DNA of 64,000 nucleotides from Takakia lepidozioides (Eukaryota; Streptophyta; Takakiopsida; Takakiales; Takakiaceae). The first letter of the stretch is position 1. The number at the start of each line of letters is the position of its first letter. The notes beneath the pieces were generated by a model, which made no database searches, was not told the DNA's origin, and worked only from the letters and a program-made list of their open reading frames with translations. The stretch covers positions 2,232,001 through 2,296,000 of the forward strand of contig CM060731.1 of NCBI GenBank assembly GCA_030704615.1, given 5' to 3'. Positions 44,600-55,262 of the stretch are shown in pieces. The position numbers and the translations under genes are program-made.

Positions 44600-47500
44600 T
44601 CCACTAAAGAAAATTAAATCTAAAATCCAGTCACAGCGGTTACAGCCAATCGAAAGCCAGAAAAGGATCAAGAAATTGGAGGGAATTAAGCGCAAGAGTC
44701 GGCGTCGTTCTAAGTAACGGGCGTCGACGGGACAAACCATCAATGCTATAGCTTTGAAGCTATGGAGGAACTAACAACTATACGCTCGCATATACTTACG
44801 CAGTGGCATAGGGACGAAGAACAGAGCGGATCTTTTCTAATCGATGCTTGCAAGCCCGCAGGCTTACAAGAAATTACCATAGCTTTTTGTGGCAACCATA
44901 CGTTTATGCTTTGTGCCCTGCAGGCATTTCTTCAATTGTTACAGCCAAAACCTTTCTGTGGGTCTAGAATGAAGAGAGTGAGAGGAATGGAAGAAATCAG
45001 GGTGAAGAGCACCACATCCTGCAGAAACAAACGATTGCTACTCCACAGGCGGTACAGTTACTGAAGGAGCTGCGATTGGAAGGATTGCAAAGCAAAGATT
45101 GGACATTGCACCATAGACAGTACATGTTACAATTCTTGCAGAACTTTGAGCCTAGGACAGGAGCAAACAACGGTGAAGGGAGTTGAATTAGAAATTACTC
45201 CCCTATACCTACAGCAATTGTTTGAATTGCCATCAGGTCAGGTGCATGTGGAGGAGCACAGGGCAAGACTGCAAATAGGGGACTTATTCCAAGAAGGGAG
45301 TTTCTTTAAAACTCAGGGTTTATGCTTGTACCAAGGCCGTGTACCCAGGGCTAAGGGAGGTAGGCCAGGTATTGAACGTTCTGTTTGCCATGAAACAGAA
45401 CCAACAGTATTGAGCAGATCCTTCACAGAGGAAATACTTCAAAGCCCTGAGGAGAAGAGGTATGGGCGGACATAATGTACAACGCGCACTGGTAGAGGAG
45501 ATGAAAAGATTACAGGGCACTGCCGCAAAGTCTCCTATCATAGTGTCTGGCCCAATCATTGCTCAAATATTCTTGATTCTTGCATACTTGATGCTCGAGA
45601 AAGAAAGGAGATGAGAGTGTTTGAGACTGAAACCACTGCAATGGAAGAGCAAGGCTCTTCACACAGTGAGGGTGGACTGGCAGGGCAACCCCAGACTAAG
45701 AGATAGAGGCGGGGAAAGACTGTAGTGGCAGATCCACTGGCTTCACGAAACCGCATGATAATTTTCCCAGCTCTTGTGCAGGAAGGGGCACAGCAGCACA
45801 GAGAACTGCTATTATTGGAAGCAGGACCTTCAGAGAGGGAAGAGGAAGTTACTTCAGTATCACAGCCATCACAGCCAGATGATTGGCTTGTCACAGAGTT
45901 ACCACAAGTTGTCCATGCAGTTCCACAGAAATAATTGATTTGGAGAAAGAAGGGTTAGATATTCCCACTACAGAACAGTGGTGGCAGAAATTGAGAAGGG
46001 GACCTTCTCTATGAATATTCTGGTCTGGTCAAGGAACAGTGATTCCGGAGGTGCAACGGTTGTCCAGGGGAAACCCTGCGGTGCATATAATACACACACC
46101 TGTGACGGAGGTACCACAGGTAGAATGTCAAGACACTGCAGTGGTTCAGGAAGAAAATTTGGTGGGGCAATGGCCTGAGTGGTTCGTGAGGCATCACACT
46201 GTTGAGGATCAGGGAGAACAGCAGCAAGCTCACCATGATGACCCTCAACAGGCCATGCTTATGAGTTCCATAAGCAGGACACTTAATTTGTTGGGCACTT
46301 ATGTCAAATCCCATGTTCCAACTACCCAATTGGCAGCTTTGAGGGAGGAACTCAGGAAGGAGTTTGAGGCTTGACTTGCCACTGAGTGTGCAAACAAGGT
46401 CGATGAAGAGGTCACTCTCAAGATGCAGCAAGACTTAGAGAGTACAGAAGTGGCTTTGCAATTGGCCAAGGAACAATTGATTGAGGCAGGCCTCGCGCAA
46501 GACCAGTTGCACGAAGCACATAAGCAACCTACCAAATACAGGTGAAGCATAAAGCAAGTTGCAAGAAGTGAATGCACTACATACGGAGTTGCAGACAGTG
46601 CATGACAGATGGCCATACAATGCGCTACACTCACAACTATGCTTGACCAAGCTACAATAGAAATAAACAGTCAAGCGGAAAGATGTACGAAGGCAGAGAC
46701 AGAGAATGTTGAGCAATTGAAACTCATTGTCGATATGAAGAATACAATCTGTCGCAATGAATACTTTCAAACAATACAGGCAGGTTGAAGCTGACCAAGA
46801 GAGGTACATCCTGGAGTTGCAACAAACGCTCATGGTAAATAGAAATGAACTCTCTGTGACTAACAAAGCTTGGAAGGAAGCCAATAATCTGGCTGCTGCC
46901 TATACGAGTTATGGTTGAACCTCATGCGAAGCGCATAGAGGCTTTACAGGCAGCAGATAGATGTGTACAGGCTCACAGAGGAGCAGACTCTAAAGGGGTG
47001 CCACAAGCAACTTGGTGGATAACCACCTTATGCAGGTCTGGTTAGCACAAGGGCCGGTGGAGAGCAAAGCACCAGGAAAGCTCACCCAAAGCGAGATGAA
47101 TGAGCTCAGACTGCAAGTGCAGAACATTGCCACAACTACTATAGACAATGTCTATAGTAGGATACGGAGTTACAGGAGGATGTAGACGGCCTGCAGACTC
47201 AAGTGGAGGACCTCACTTCAAATATCGACAAGAGAGTCTGTGTACCTGAGGAACAGCTAATGGCTTCTTATTTACAAGCGAGAACTTTTGGCTTTTCAGT
47301 CTTCTTCAGGGGGTGCAGGAGATGCCAATACAAGAGCCAGTGCCACCAACACCACAACAAGTCACTGTGCCAGTAGCTGACCCTGTTGTTACTACACAGC
47401 CACACCACAGCCACCACAGCCTGAGGTATGGGGGAATGCTGCTTTTTAACCCACCTAAAACTCCAGCTGCACGGGAGTACAGTCGGGCTATGATTATGCC

Positions 47501-48490
47501 CTTCAACCAAATTCCCATTGTGTTGGATTTGGCTTGGAAGAATTTAGTCCTCCGCAGTAATTGCACATTACTATCAAATCATGCGCATTGGCTGCCAGTG
47601 GCCACTAGGACAAAGTTCTTCCGAACAATCGACCAATTGAGGATCATCACTTTGGCGCAGTACTGGCATGAGGCAAGTACCATGTTGAAGGAATTAATTG
47701 CCTTCCAAGTTGTACATGGATTCATTATACCAAGACCAAAGAGGTAGCAAGTATTGTCATGGGCTGCGGGTTTATACTACGCTGCTTGTTTTCTGGTACG
47801 TTATCACATTGAGCAACAGAAGATGCAAACGCGCTTTCTGAGTTATTCCAGTGGGATCATTGGGTCTTACCTTCAGTGCCACCTCATATGTACCTATATG
47901 AGGCAAAAGTTATGATGCAAAAGGATTCTCAGATTCGTTCATGGTTTCATGCGGCCTGGAACAATTTTGTCAACACAGAAATTTGGGCCTGACGATATTT
48001 TCTTTAAGGGACATGAGGCATGGAAATATTTGCACAATTCACAAGTCATTGGTACACCACTCACCTGGACAGACAAGGAGCTCAGGTCTTCACCACCAAT
48101 TTTGCAATTCAACGCTTACAATAAGTTTTACAGTTTAAACTTCCAGACATGGTGGGACAACATTGTATGCCCCAGAGAATTACAGTTAAAGTTCGACAGT
48201 TAAAAACACCTCAGGGGGACGAGGATTCTGATACAACTGTTTCTTCAGCGGACTCTTTTGACATGGCAGAGGACTATGCAATTCAGATGGCAGAGAAGAA
48301 GCGACGGGGTCTCCTATGCCTGAAAGATTACCTCGATATCAGCCCTCCAGAGGGACTGACATATCCAAGTAGTGTTCAATCACCTCCCTCAACCAGTGAC
48401 AGAACACGGGCTCGCACACGGAGTCCTTCACGAGACTCTAACCGTCAGAAGGGTGCTCGCTCACAAAGGGTTACAAATCCCAAACAGTAA
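44600..48490 (+). pseudogene. 3' extra coding region of element 2
   Basis: About 3.9 kb of sense coding sequence in shifting frames. Blocks in the same order as element A are: LRLEGLQSKDWTLHHRQYML (about 45070-45130), ITPLYLQQLFELPSG, a coiled coil (46380-46900), EYSRAMIMPFNQIPIVLDL (47475-47530), and TMLKELIAFQVVHGF. The 3' end adds a globular piece (HNSQVIGTPLTWTDKELRS) and an acidic plus Ser/Arg-rich tail ending QRVTNPKQ at 48490. No enzyme motif is recognised. Confidence 0.65.
48149..48490 (+). CDS. C-terminal tail of the extra ORF (element 2)
   Basis: A 114-codon open frame, joined by a shift to the preceding piece. It has an acidic Ser/Asp stretch, AEKKRRGLLCLKDYLDISPP, and a Ser/Arg/Thr-rich tail. 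The same tail opens this window at 1-58, so it is conserved between copies. Confidence 0.6.
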   Translation: MVGQHCMPQRITVKVRQLKTPQGDEDSDTTVSSADSFDMAEDYAIQMAEKKRRGLLCLKDYLDISPPEGLTYPSSVQSPPSTSDRTRARTRSPSRDSNRQKGARSQRVTNPKQ

Positions 48491-48510
48491 ACCGTGAGGA
48501 CACGGCTTTT

Positions 48511-48528
48511 TTGAAGGGGAAGGGGTAA
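48511..48528 (+). promoter_or_regulatory. Polypurine tract of element 2
   Basis: TTGAAGGGGAAGGGGTAA directly precedes the 3' LTR. It is the expected plus-strand priming site. Element 1 has GAGATGGGGAGGAATA at the same place. Confidence 0.75.
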
Positions 48529-49422
48529 TGTTAGAGGACTGTCTGGGACTTAGGCACTTTTACGGGATCTGTGGGGTACCCTTAATTTTTGCACAGACTG
48601 ATCAACAGGAGCCTTAGGGTGACAGCAGCGCACTTTAGGGGGGGTTACACAGCCCGTCACAGCCAACACAGCTCGTCAGTCCGACACAGCCCGTCACAGC
48701 CGCCGACACAGTCCGTCACAGCCAACACAGTGTCACAGTCCGACACAGTCCACACAGCCGTTGGCTTGACACAGCTGTCACGACCATAGGGAATGGATAG
48801 CAGGACAGGGAACGACTGTGGGGAACAACATCTGCGAATGGAACATGTTGGTTCACGGATGACGGTTAGTGAGGGAAACGGTTAGAACAACGGGTAGGAA
48901 GATAAAGCCAGGAGCAAGGACTGGAAAAGGATCACTTCTTGGGGACTTCGGACATCACTGGGGGGAAATGAGGCAGAGCGCATCTCTGAGCAGAAAGAGG
49001 GAGAGCACGGAGTAGGAGGAGGACGATCTGTTGATGCTTGATGAATGCAAGCAGTAGAGTTGTAATGTAGAGCAGATTAGAGACTCCATGGCTTCAGCCT
49101 GATACTTGATAGATATTAATCTGATACATACTTCATACTCACACTGTGTAGAGAGATCTGAGTGAAGCTGTGGAATGAATGGATGAGTTGATGGAATCCG
49201 ATAGATTGCTGAAGCAAACTGATACTTAATTACCAACAGTAAAGTAACTAGCTAACATGAATGTGGGAAGGAAAACAAATAGGAAACACCCCCATGATAC
49301 ACTAGCTGTAGGTCATGACTGATTGTTCTGAGCGGGCTGAGTGCTTAGAGATTTCCAACTCTTCTATCTTGGAGTTCCCGCCTCGGATAGCGAAGGGATG
49401 GGTGAGTAAAAGCCGCGCGACA
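48529..49422 (+). mobile_element. 3' LTR of element 2
   Basis: 894 bp, TGTTAGAGGACTG to GCGCGACA, very similar to the 5' LTR. The main differences are in the CACAGCC tract at 48645-48775. Confidence 0.95.
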
Positions 49423-49427
49423 ACACT
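49423..49427. repeat. Target site duplication (right) of element 2
   Basis: ACACT, identical to 36499-36503. Confidence 0.9.
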
Positions 49428-50040
49428 ACACAGAAATATTCAACTTCCTAAGCTATATCTAACCGTACCTACCCAATACCAGCCCCATATAAGGCACACA
49501 ATCTCACGCTATAACATAACCCTTACACACAACAAAAATTGGAATTACATCGCACTGTCATTGGTACATTTCAACTGGTTATATCCACAGAAGTATATAG
49601 CTCCCCACACACTACACATATATGAACAGGCAACCCGCGCCCATCTCACCAATACGCAACATATACAAAGTCTCTCTACATATACAAAATCGTCTGCTGC
49701 CCCCAAGCCAGACGGGGCCATAAATTGTCTACACACTGTTCTCAATTTATTCCCCCCTTGCACCTCCAACAGCACCAAATACTCCCAGCGCCACCCGCCC
49801 CCACAACCTGCATCCCCCCCAACACCAATTATAACTCAACCAATGCACAACCATACTACGACCACCCCTACTTACTGTCCATTCCCCCAACAATACCCAG
49901 ATCACCGCACATCCATCCCCCGCGCCACCACGAACTTACCATACAAGTTCATACAAGAGGCAATGGACATCCCAATGTAGCTCTGACAGTAGCAGCCACA
50001 AATGCCCACACCATAAAACATACATACCTTCCTGTAGAAT
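49428..50040 (+). other. C-rich stretch continuing the pre-insertion flank
   Basis: C-rich, Pro/Thr/His-rich open sequence that continues the type of sequence found at 35351-36503. It shifts at about 50040 to AT-rich sequence. No domain is recognised. Confidence 0.4.
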
Positions 50041-50534
50041 AATAGAAATTTTTGGTTGAGATTTACTTCTAAGACTATTTAGTGTATTTTATGCTCAATA
50101 TACTCCGTGACGCTATCGATACCGGTTCGATATAGTGACATTACTCGATATTTTGTGATGGTCGATAGTCTGACTTTAATCAATAACGAAGAAGATGGAT
50201 GAATGACTATTGTGAATGGATAGAAGAAGTTAGGCGGTTATGGAAGTTGTTGAGGCAGCTTGCTATAATTGAGCTGCGAGACAATAGATCATTGTCAGTT
50301 GAGCCAGAGAGCCGTGACCTGAGTGGAGTGAGTAGGAGTTAGAAAATAGAATTATTCCTCAATGGTAGATTAGTAATGCGTTATTGTGATGTAATGTTTG
50401 TGAATGAATAGAAGAGAAGAAGGAGAAAAATGAAGTTCAATTCACTTTGTTTTGTGTGAAGAATGGAATGATGGAATGTGAGACCAATTCTAAATGCAAT
50501 GGTTGAAGAATTATGATTGCGTGAGATAGTGAGA
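50041..50534. other. AT-rich intergenic sequence
   Basis: No gene is recognised. It lies directly upstream of the first F-box-like unit. Confidence 0.4.
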
Positions 50535-50750
50535 ATGTGCACAAATGGAGAGGATAAAGATTCTGAATGAGAATTAATTCCTGTGTTGTCCAGAGATGTA
50601 TCGATCTTGATATTTAAGAGTTTATTCTGTAATGATGCAGAATTAGTACGAATAGAGAGTGTGAGTAAAGCCTGGAAAAAGGAATTATTAGACTATATAA
50701 ACATCGTCAATTGGGGCATAAGTGGATCAATATGTGGTGTTGTCCTTTAG
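50535..50750 (+). pseudogene. F-box-like unit 1 (one in-frame stop)
   Basis: From the ATG at 50535 the frame reads eleven residues, a TGA, then VLSRDVSILIFKSLFCNDAE and VSKAWKKELLDY, ending at 50750. The pattern L-x-x-x-(L/V)-S-x-x-I-F-x-x-L...W-x-x-E-L is that of an F-box, which recruits the SCF ubiquitin ligase through SKP1. It is similar to units 2 and 3 downstream. The stop makes it a pseudogene. Confidence 0.55.
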
Positions 50751-50984
50751 ATGGATATCCAGAATATATGAAGGAACAGATTAAAGACCTTACTTTGATT
50801 GCAGCCTACAGTGTCCATTTTTTGTTGTCACAGCACTGTTTTTTCCAGACATAGAATAGTGGTAAATTACCATACTCCTACATGACAATGCCATCAATAA
50901 AAAGGGACTAATATATAGAGGCTCATCTACATATACTTTCACACTTTTAAATCTCATTATCAAAAACCAGAATCTCTAGATGCT

Positions 50985-51042
50985 ATGGACTTTTAAAAAG
51001 TCCATAATGTCACAGTCCATAAAAGACGTTATGGACTTTTTT
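50985..51042. repeat. ATGGACTTTT palindrome and a third GTCCATAAC copy
   Basis: ATGGACTTTTAAAAAGTCCAT at 50985-51005 is a 21 bp palindrome (one central base). GTTATGGACTTTTTT at 51028-51042 is the reverse complement of the AAAAAAGTCCATAAC found twice at 1722-1736 and 1975-1989. Confidence 0.8.
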
Positions 51043-51531
51043 AATATAGGAGTTAGAACAAAGTCAAGAAAAAGGACTCTCTCAACCTTGCTTTGGAGAA
51101 TGAGGAATCTGGAATGAAAACTATCATTCAAAAATATGAAGTTAAAAAAAAATTATATTGAGCCTAAAAAATAGCTATTTTATAAAAGTCCTTTATGACT
51201 AAATTCTTTTGAAATAACAAAACTTTTTTCATTAGACGCATTCATTCACCATAAATGCAGAGTTGATTATGATCAAATTTCAAAAAAAAAATTGTGAATT
51301 GATATTATCGTAATTTGAAAATCTTGGTTTTAACAGTCAATAATAGACGGTCAAGATTGTCAGTTGAAGCAAATCCGATGGTTGTGGATTTGCCACATCC
51401 TCCTTTATGTACTCTTTATGTACTCATGATCTGCCGTTTTTGGTCCACTCTAGTTTGCAATCACCCCTTAAGATAGAAAGTCTTCAATTGAATTAATTGG
51501 GAGAGAATAACAATGAAGTAAAACCATTTGC

Positions 51532-51699
51532 ATGGCAGAGACAAATGATGAAAGGATAAAAGTATTATCGCAGTTGATTACTGATTTACCAGACCATCTA
51601 TCGATAAGAATCTTTCAGAAGTTTTGTTGTAATGATAAAGAGGTACTCTTGTTACAGCTAGTGAATAGAGGATGGTACCGAGAGTTATCGACTCTATAG
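51532..51699 (+). CDS. F-box-like unit 2, truncated
   Basis: ATG at 51532, 55 residues. SQLITDLPDHLSIRIFQKFC, then LLLQLVNRGWYRELSTL and a stop. The F-box-like helices are present but nothing follows them, so no substrate-binding domain exists unless there is a frame break after 51699. Compare unit 3, which continues a little further. Confidence 0.55.
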   Translation: MAETNDERIKVLSQLITDLPDHLSIRIFQKFCCNDKEVLLLQLVNRGWYRELSTL

Positions 51700-51833
51700 T
51701 TGGTTGCAGATATGGTATCGACATTTTGAAGGCTATCCTGAACTAATGGGAGAATGGAATAAGACCTTTGGTGAGGGAAAATCCCTGGAGGAAGTGAATA
51801 AGCAAGATTAGTGGTGAAGAACAATCGATAGTG

Positions 51834-52064
51834 ATGTGTGGAGAAGAGAGAATGGAAGATCCTCTAGAGTTAATTACTGGATTACCTGATAGTTTGTCGT
51901 TAGATATCTTTAAAAGGTTGCGTTGTAGTGATATAGAGATAATTAATCTACAGCTTATGAGTAAAGGATGGTGTAAGGAACTACTGACTCTCTATCGGTA
52001 CCTTGTTGTTACGAATGACCTCCCCCATCATCTTGTCTGCTTTCAACAATCGCAACAATTATAA
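51834..52064 (+). CDS. F-box-like unit 3, short
   Basis: ATG at 51834, 76 residues. LELITGLPDSLSLDIFKRLR, then INLQLMSKGWCKELLTLYRY. This is the best preserved of three related units in 1.5 kb. The frame ends at 52064, and eight bases later a run of 17 A begins (52072-52088). Either it is a short F-box protein or a truncated copy. Confidence 0.6.
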   Translation: MCGEERMEDPLELITGLPDSLSLDIFKRLRCSDIEIINLQLMSKGWCKELLTLYRYLVVTNDLPHHLVCFQQSQQL

Positions 52065-52126
52065 AATTATTAAAAAAAAAAAAAAAAACTGTATTAAAGC
52101 ATCATTATCTCAAACCGCATTGTCTT

Positions 52127-52144
52127 TCCCCGGTAGCGGCGCCA
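52127..52144 (-). promoter_or_regulatory. Stray primer binding site of an LTR element
   Basis: The minus strand reads TGGCGCCGCTACCGGGGA, close to the common plant gypsy primer site TGGCGCC...GGGGA. A minus-strand LTR would end just above it, around 52145. No matching pol or partner LTR is seen below it, so it may be a fragment. Confidence 0.5.
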
Positions 52145-52553
52145 AAAAGTGTAGAATAAAAACTATAATCGACCCTAAAAGAAAGACCAATCAGTTTCAA
52201 GATTCGTTCGTAGGGAAAGCCCTATACGATTGCAAAATAATGATGCTCGACTAATCTATTTCTCTCTAATCCTTCAATAGATCAATTTCTACCACCAGAC
52301 ATCCTCGATCTAACGCGATTAATATCCTTCCAGTCTTGATAATATTCCCATCCTCCTCTATTAACTCAACACCATCGGCTAATATTAAATACCATTGTTC
52401 ATCTAATTCCCTCCATCACCTGGGTTAAAGTTATGTCCTTTTTGCCATCCACGGAATCAGCACAAAAAGGCAGAAGTTCCGGAATGTTTTTGGAGTCAGA
52501 GGAAGAAGGTTAAAACAATTGAACCCTCGGGATCTGAATCGAAGGAGTCGGAG

Positions 52554-53600
52554 ATGCTAGCACTGGCGATACCCAAGGAGGAGCACTTACAGCTATCACC
52601 TAAACAGGGGGAGCAGGCGACGACATTAGAATTGTCTATTGCAAGAAATTGCGGAGATCGTCTTGTGTTCTCGATAAAGAAGAAAGGGGTATGGGGAATG
52701 AGGGAGTTGCTTGTGAGAAGGGAGCATCAGGCTAAGGCAAGGGCTGATCGATTGGCAGTGCGGTTAGCAAGACGTGCATTATTATCCACACAGCTAGCTG
52801 CATCGACACCGCCTAATTTACTTCCTATTGCGCTTCCTATCGTATCTATTGTACCGTCTATTGTACCAACACCAATGGTTGCCGTACCGATTGGAGTTAA
52901 CTTACAGTCAATCCCAGTGGTGGTGAATTTGGGAGGACCCGATGATAGAACCGTTAATGTATCCCCCATGCCACAGTTTACGGGACTTCAAGGGTCAGAC
53001 CCCGACCGCCGTTTGGCTCAATTTATGACAACCTGTATTGCTAATAATGCCAGGACGGAATTCTATTGGCTGACGATGTTTCCCGCCACTTTGAGTGAGT
53101 TAGCATTTCAATGGTATGATCGGCAGCAGCATGGAGCATTTCCCGATTGGAATTCTTTAAAGACGGCTTTCCTAACACAGTTTTGACCCTTGGGTTTCAC
53201 TGATCACCTACGTGAGCAACTGACAAAACTCCATATGGTGACAGGCGAGTCGGTAGATTCTTTTACAGGTCGCCAAGAGGATATTCTTCGGCGATGGAAC
53301 AATCATAACATTCCCAACCATATGCAGATGGGTCTATTTGTGGAAGGGCTGTTCCCACCAGAGCTGAAACATTTTGTTAAGGAAGGCATTCCTGCATATT
53401 TACAGGCGGCTATTAATCAGGCGAAGCTATGGGAAACCATTAATGTCACCACTTATTCAGTTGGGCCCACGACAATGTTTGACACTAATTCTTGGGCCCC
53501 ACAAGTATCGGCAGTCCCATTGACTATGTCCCCTTCCCCAGTTCAGCCTACTATGGGAATGCCCCTGTATCCTTACAGAACCAATTACGAGCTGGTGTGA
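52554..53600 (+). pseudogene. Gag capsid region of gypsy element C
   Basis: The frame runs from 52554 to a stop at 53184-53186 (TTTTGA), then continues in register to 53600. Basic N-terminus, a Pro/Ile/Val-rich linker, then capsid-like helices: FTGLQGSDPDRRLAQFMTTC, LTMFPATLSELAFQWYDRQQ, DWNSLKTAFLTQF, and LREQLTKLHMVTGESVDSF. This is a retrotransposon gag fold, different from those of elements A and 2. A single in-frame TGA separates the two halves, which are otherwise continuous. Confidence 0.7.
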
Positions 53601-54290
53601 CAATTGACCCCCAGGAAGGGCAGATTGCGTTAACTAAACGGATGGAGGAATTCTCCGTGCAATTGGCTTCTAAGAGAGAAGGGAGACCAAAGCTAAATAA
53701 TCAGCGGGCCAATATGTGGTGTTCTACCTGTCAGGTTTATGGTCATTAGCCCATGAATGCCCATTGACACCAGTATCGTAAATCAGGTCATGTTATTTTG
53801 CAGTGTTGGCATCTCCAAACGGCTATGGGGTTAACCCCGGCCAAGACCAATCAGAAGACAGGATGGGACGTCAATCAGGTTGGGTCTTTAATACCGCCTG
53901 CGATGCAGGCAATGCCTGCACAATGGTCAGAGTCATCTCCCCAAAGTCAGCAGCCTTGGAGACCTGCCCGAGGGCCACAAAGCTAGTATCAGCCAGCTAA
54001 TCAGCCAAATCGCCAGCAATGGAGAGGAATACCACCCCAGGGCGCTTATGGGCAATCCTTTGGAGGTCGTCAACAGCAAGGGTATTTTCAACAACCTAAT
54101 TCTTCCTATCGGCCTAATACATGGCGATTGAGAAATGGGCAATACCCTGTCTGCTTTCATTGTCATGAACTGGGATATATTGCCAGCGAGTGCCCTAATC
54201 CAATCCCCCCGTCGATTATATACCGCTGTGTGGACGTTGTGGTGGTCAAGGCCATATTGCTGAACAATGCGATTGTCCATACCCACAAAA
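53601..54290 (+). pseudogene. Gag nucleocapsid region of element C, broken
   Basis: Several frames carry zinc-knuckle remnants: CSTCQVYGH near 53720, CFHCHELGYIASEC at about 54153 (its His replaced by Tyr), and CGRCGGQGHIAEQC at about 54227, a complete CCHC. Gln/Pro-rich linkers lie between them. Stops and shifts make the region non-functional. Confidence 0.6.
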
Positions 54291-54321
54291 TCCTATCCAT
54301 CAGCAATCTTCATCAACTCCC

Positions 54322-54939
54322 ATGCCTCCAGTTTTGGGTACAGCTCCATCAGCTGCAGGGCCATCACATTCTTTTGGAAATACCAATACCAATCGAGTTG
54401 TGAATCGAGTAACAGTACAGGATTGTGTGGAGGATAGAACTGGCGATGTGAATATGTTGTTGGCTGATAAAAGAACCACTCTGAAAGGCAAAAGCAAGAT
54501 GGAAGTAGCTGATACCCCCTTGCAATCATACTATTCCCTTGCTGAGCCCGATGTTCCCATGGTCAAAGCAGTGACTACTAGAGGTCGTAAGCTACTGCCG
54601 ATGGACCCTACTGTAGAGGAATCTGCCCTAAAAAATCCCGATAGTGTGAACCCTAGACAAGCCGATGAGGTGCAACACTTGGTATATGCAATACCTCCGA
54701 TGATATCGCCTAGTTTGATAGTACATCCACCTTCCACTATCCTTGATCCTATTGACCCTGACCTTGTAATATCGGTTGCTATACCCCAATCTAGAATGGA
54801 GCCAGTCCAGCGGAGAAATCGAGGGAAGTATACTGGTCCGAAAATGGGTAATGGCAGGTTAGGACATGTCAAGAGATCGCGTCGGAAGCGGGTTATGGCA
54901 ATGACTAAAGGCTTGGTTCTGTTAACCGCTGGTTTATGA
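54322..54939 (+). CDS. Post-gag linker ORF of element C
   Basis: A 206-codon open frame with a Ser/Thr/Pro-rich start, TTRGRKLLPMDPTVEESA, a hydrophobic-proline stretch and a basic end (KRSRRKRVMAMTKG). It lies where gag passes to protease, but no D-S/T-G triplet is present. The element ends soon after: sequence related to the non-LTR elements begins near 55040. Confidence 0.5.
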   Translation: MPPVLGTAPSAAGPSHSFGNTNTNRVVNRVTVQDCVEDRTGDVNMLLADKRTTLKGKSKMEVADTPLQSYYSLAEPDVPMVKAVTTRGRKLLPMDPTVEESALKNPDSVNPRQADEVQHLVYAIPPMISPSLIVHPPSTILDPIDPDLVISVAIPQSRMEPVQRRNRGKYTGPKMGNGRLGHVKRSRRKRVMAMTKGLVLLTAGL

Positions 54940-55039
54940 CTTAGACAAAACATGCTATCAACACTATTGCCCATTTCCTAATACATGCAACAGAGGTTGT
55001 CCGACGAAAGCACCCCCTTGCTAGAGGCAGAATGCAGCT

Positions 55040-55262
55040 TCGGTGCCAGGCAGAGGAGTGTGTTATGTGGTTTTCGTGGAAGTATGGTCTTTATCGGGGT
55101 TGCATTCTTGTATGCAGATATGGAGGTTAGGGGCCTGTATTGGGGTGTGGATGTATCTCTTGTCTATGGGTTGGGTGGGAGACGCATGTTGTGGATGTAT
55201 ATGGGTGAGAAAGTTGGTATTGGTGAGTTTGTGAAAGGTGGTGAGGAGAGCAATGTTATGTA
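55040..55262 (-). mobile_element. Non-LTR element fragment B3
   Basis: The plus strand TTGCATTC...ATATGGAGGTTRGGGGCYTG matches B1 (10105-10280), and the minus strand reads ICIQECNPDKD, equal to the same block in B1 and B2. It is only about 220 bp and is closer to B1 than to B2. Both ends are truncated. Confidence 0.7.

Larger units (their letters stand above)
36504..49422 (+). mobile_element. Complete Ty3/gypsy LTR retrotransposon (element 2)
   Basis: A 12.9 kb element with LTRs at both ends (TG...CA), a 5 bp target duplication, a primer binding site, gag, protease, RT, RNase H, integrase, about 4.4 kb of extra sense-strand coding sequence and a polypurine tract. The pol order PR-RT-RH-INT is that of Ty3/gypsy. 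The LTRs are very similar outside the CACAGCC tract, which points to a recent insertion. Yet gag and pol contain many stops and shifts. The copy therefore probably moved with proteins from another element, or the assembly has indel errors. Confidence 0.95.
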
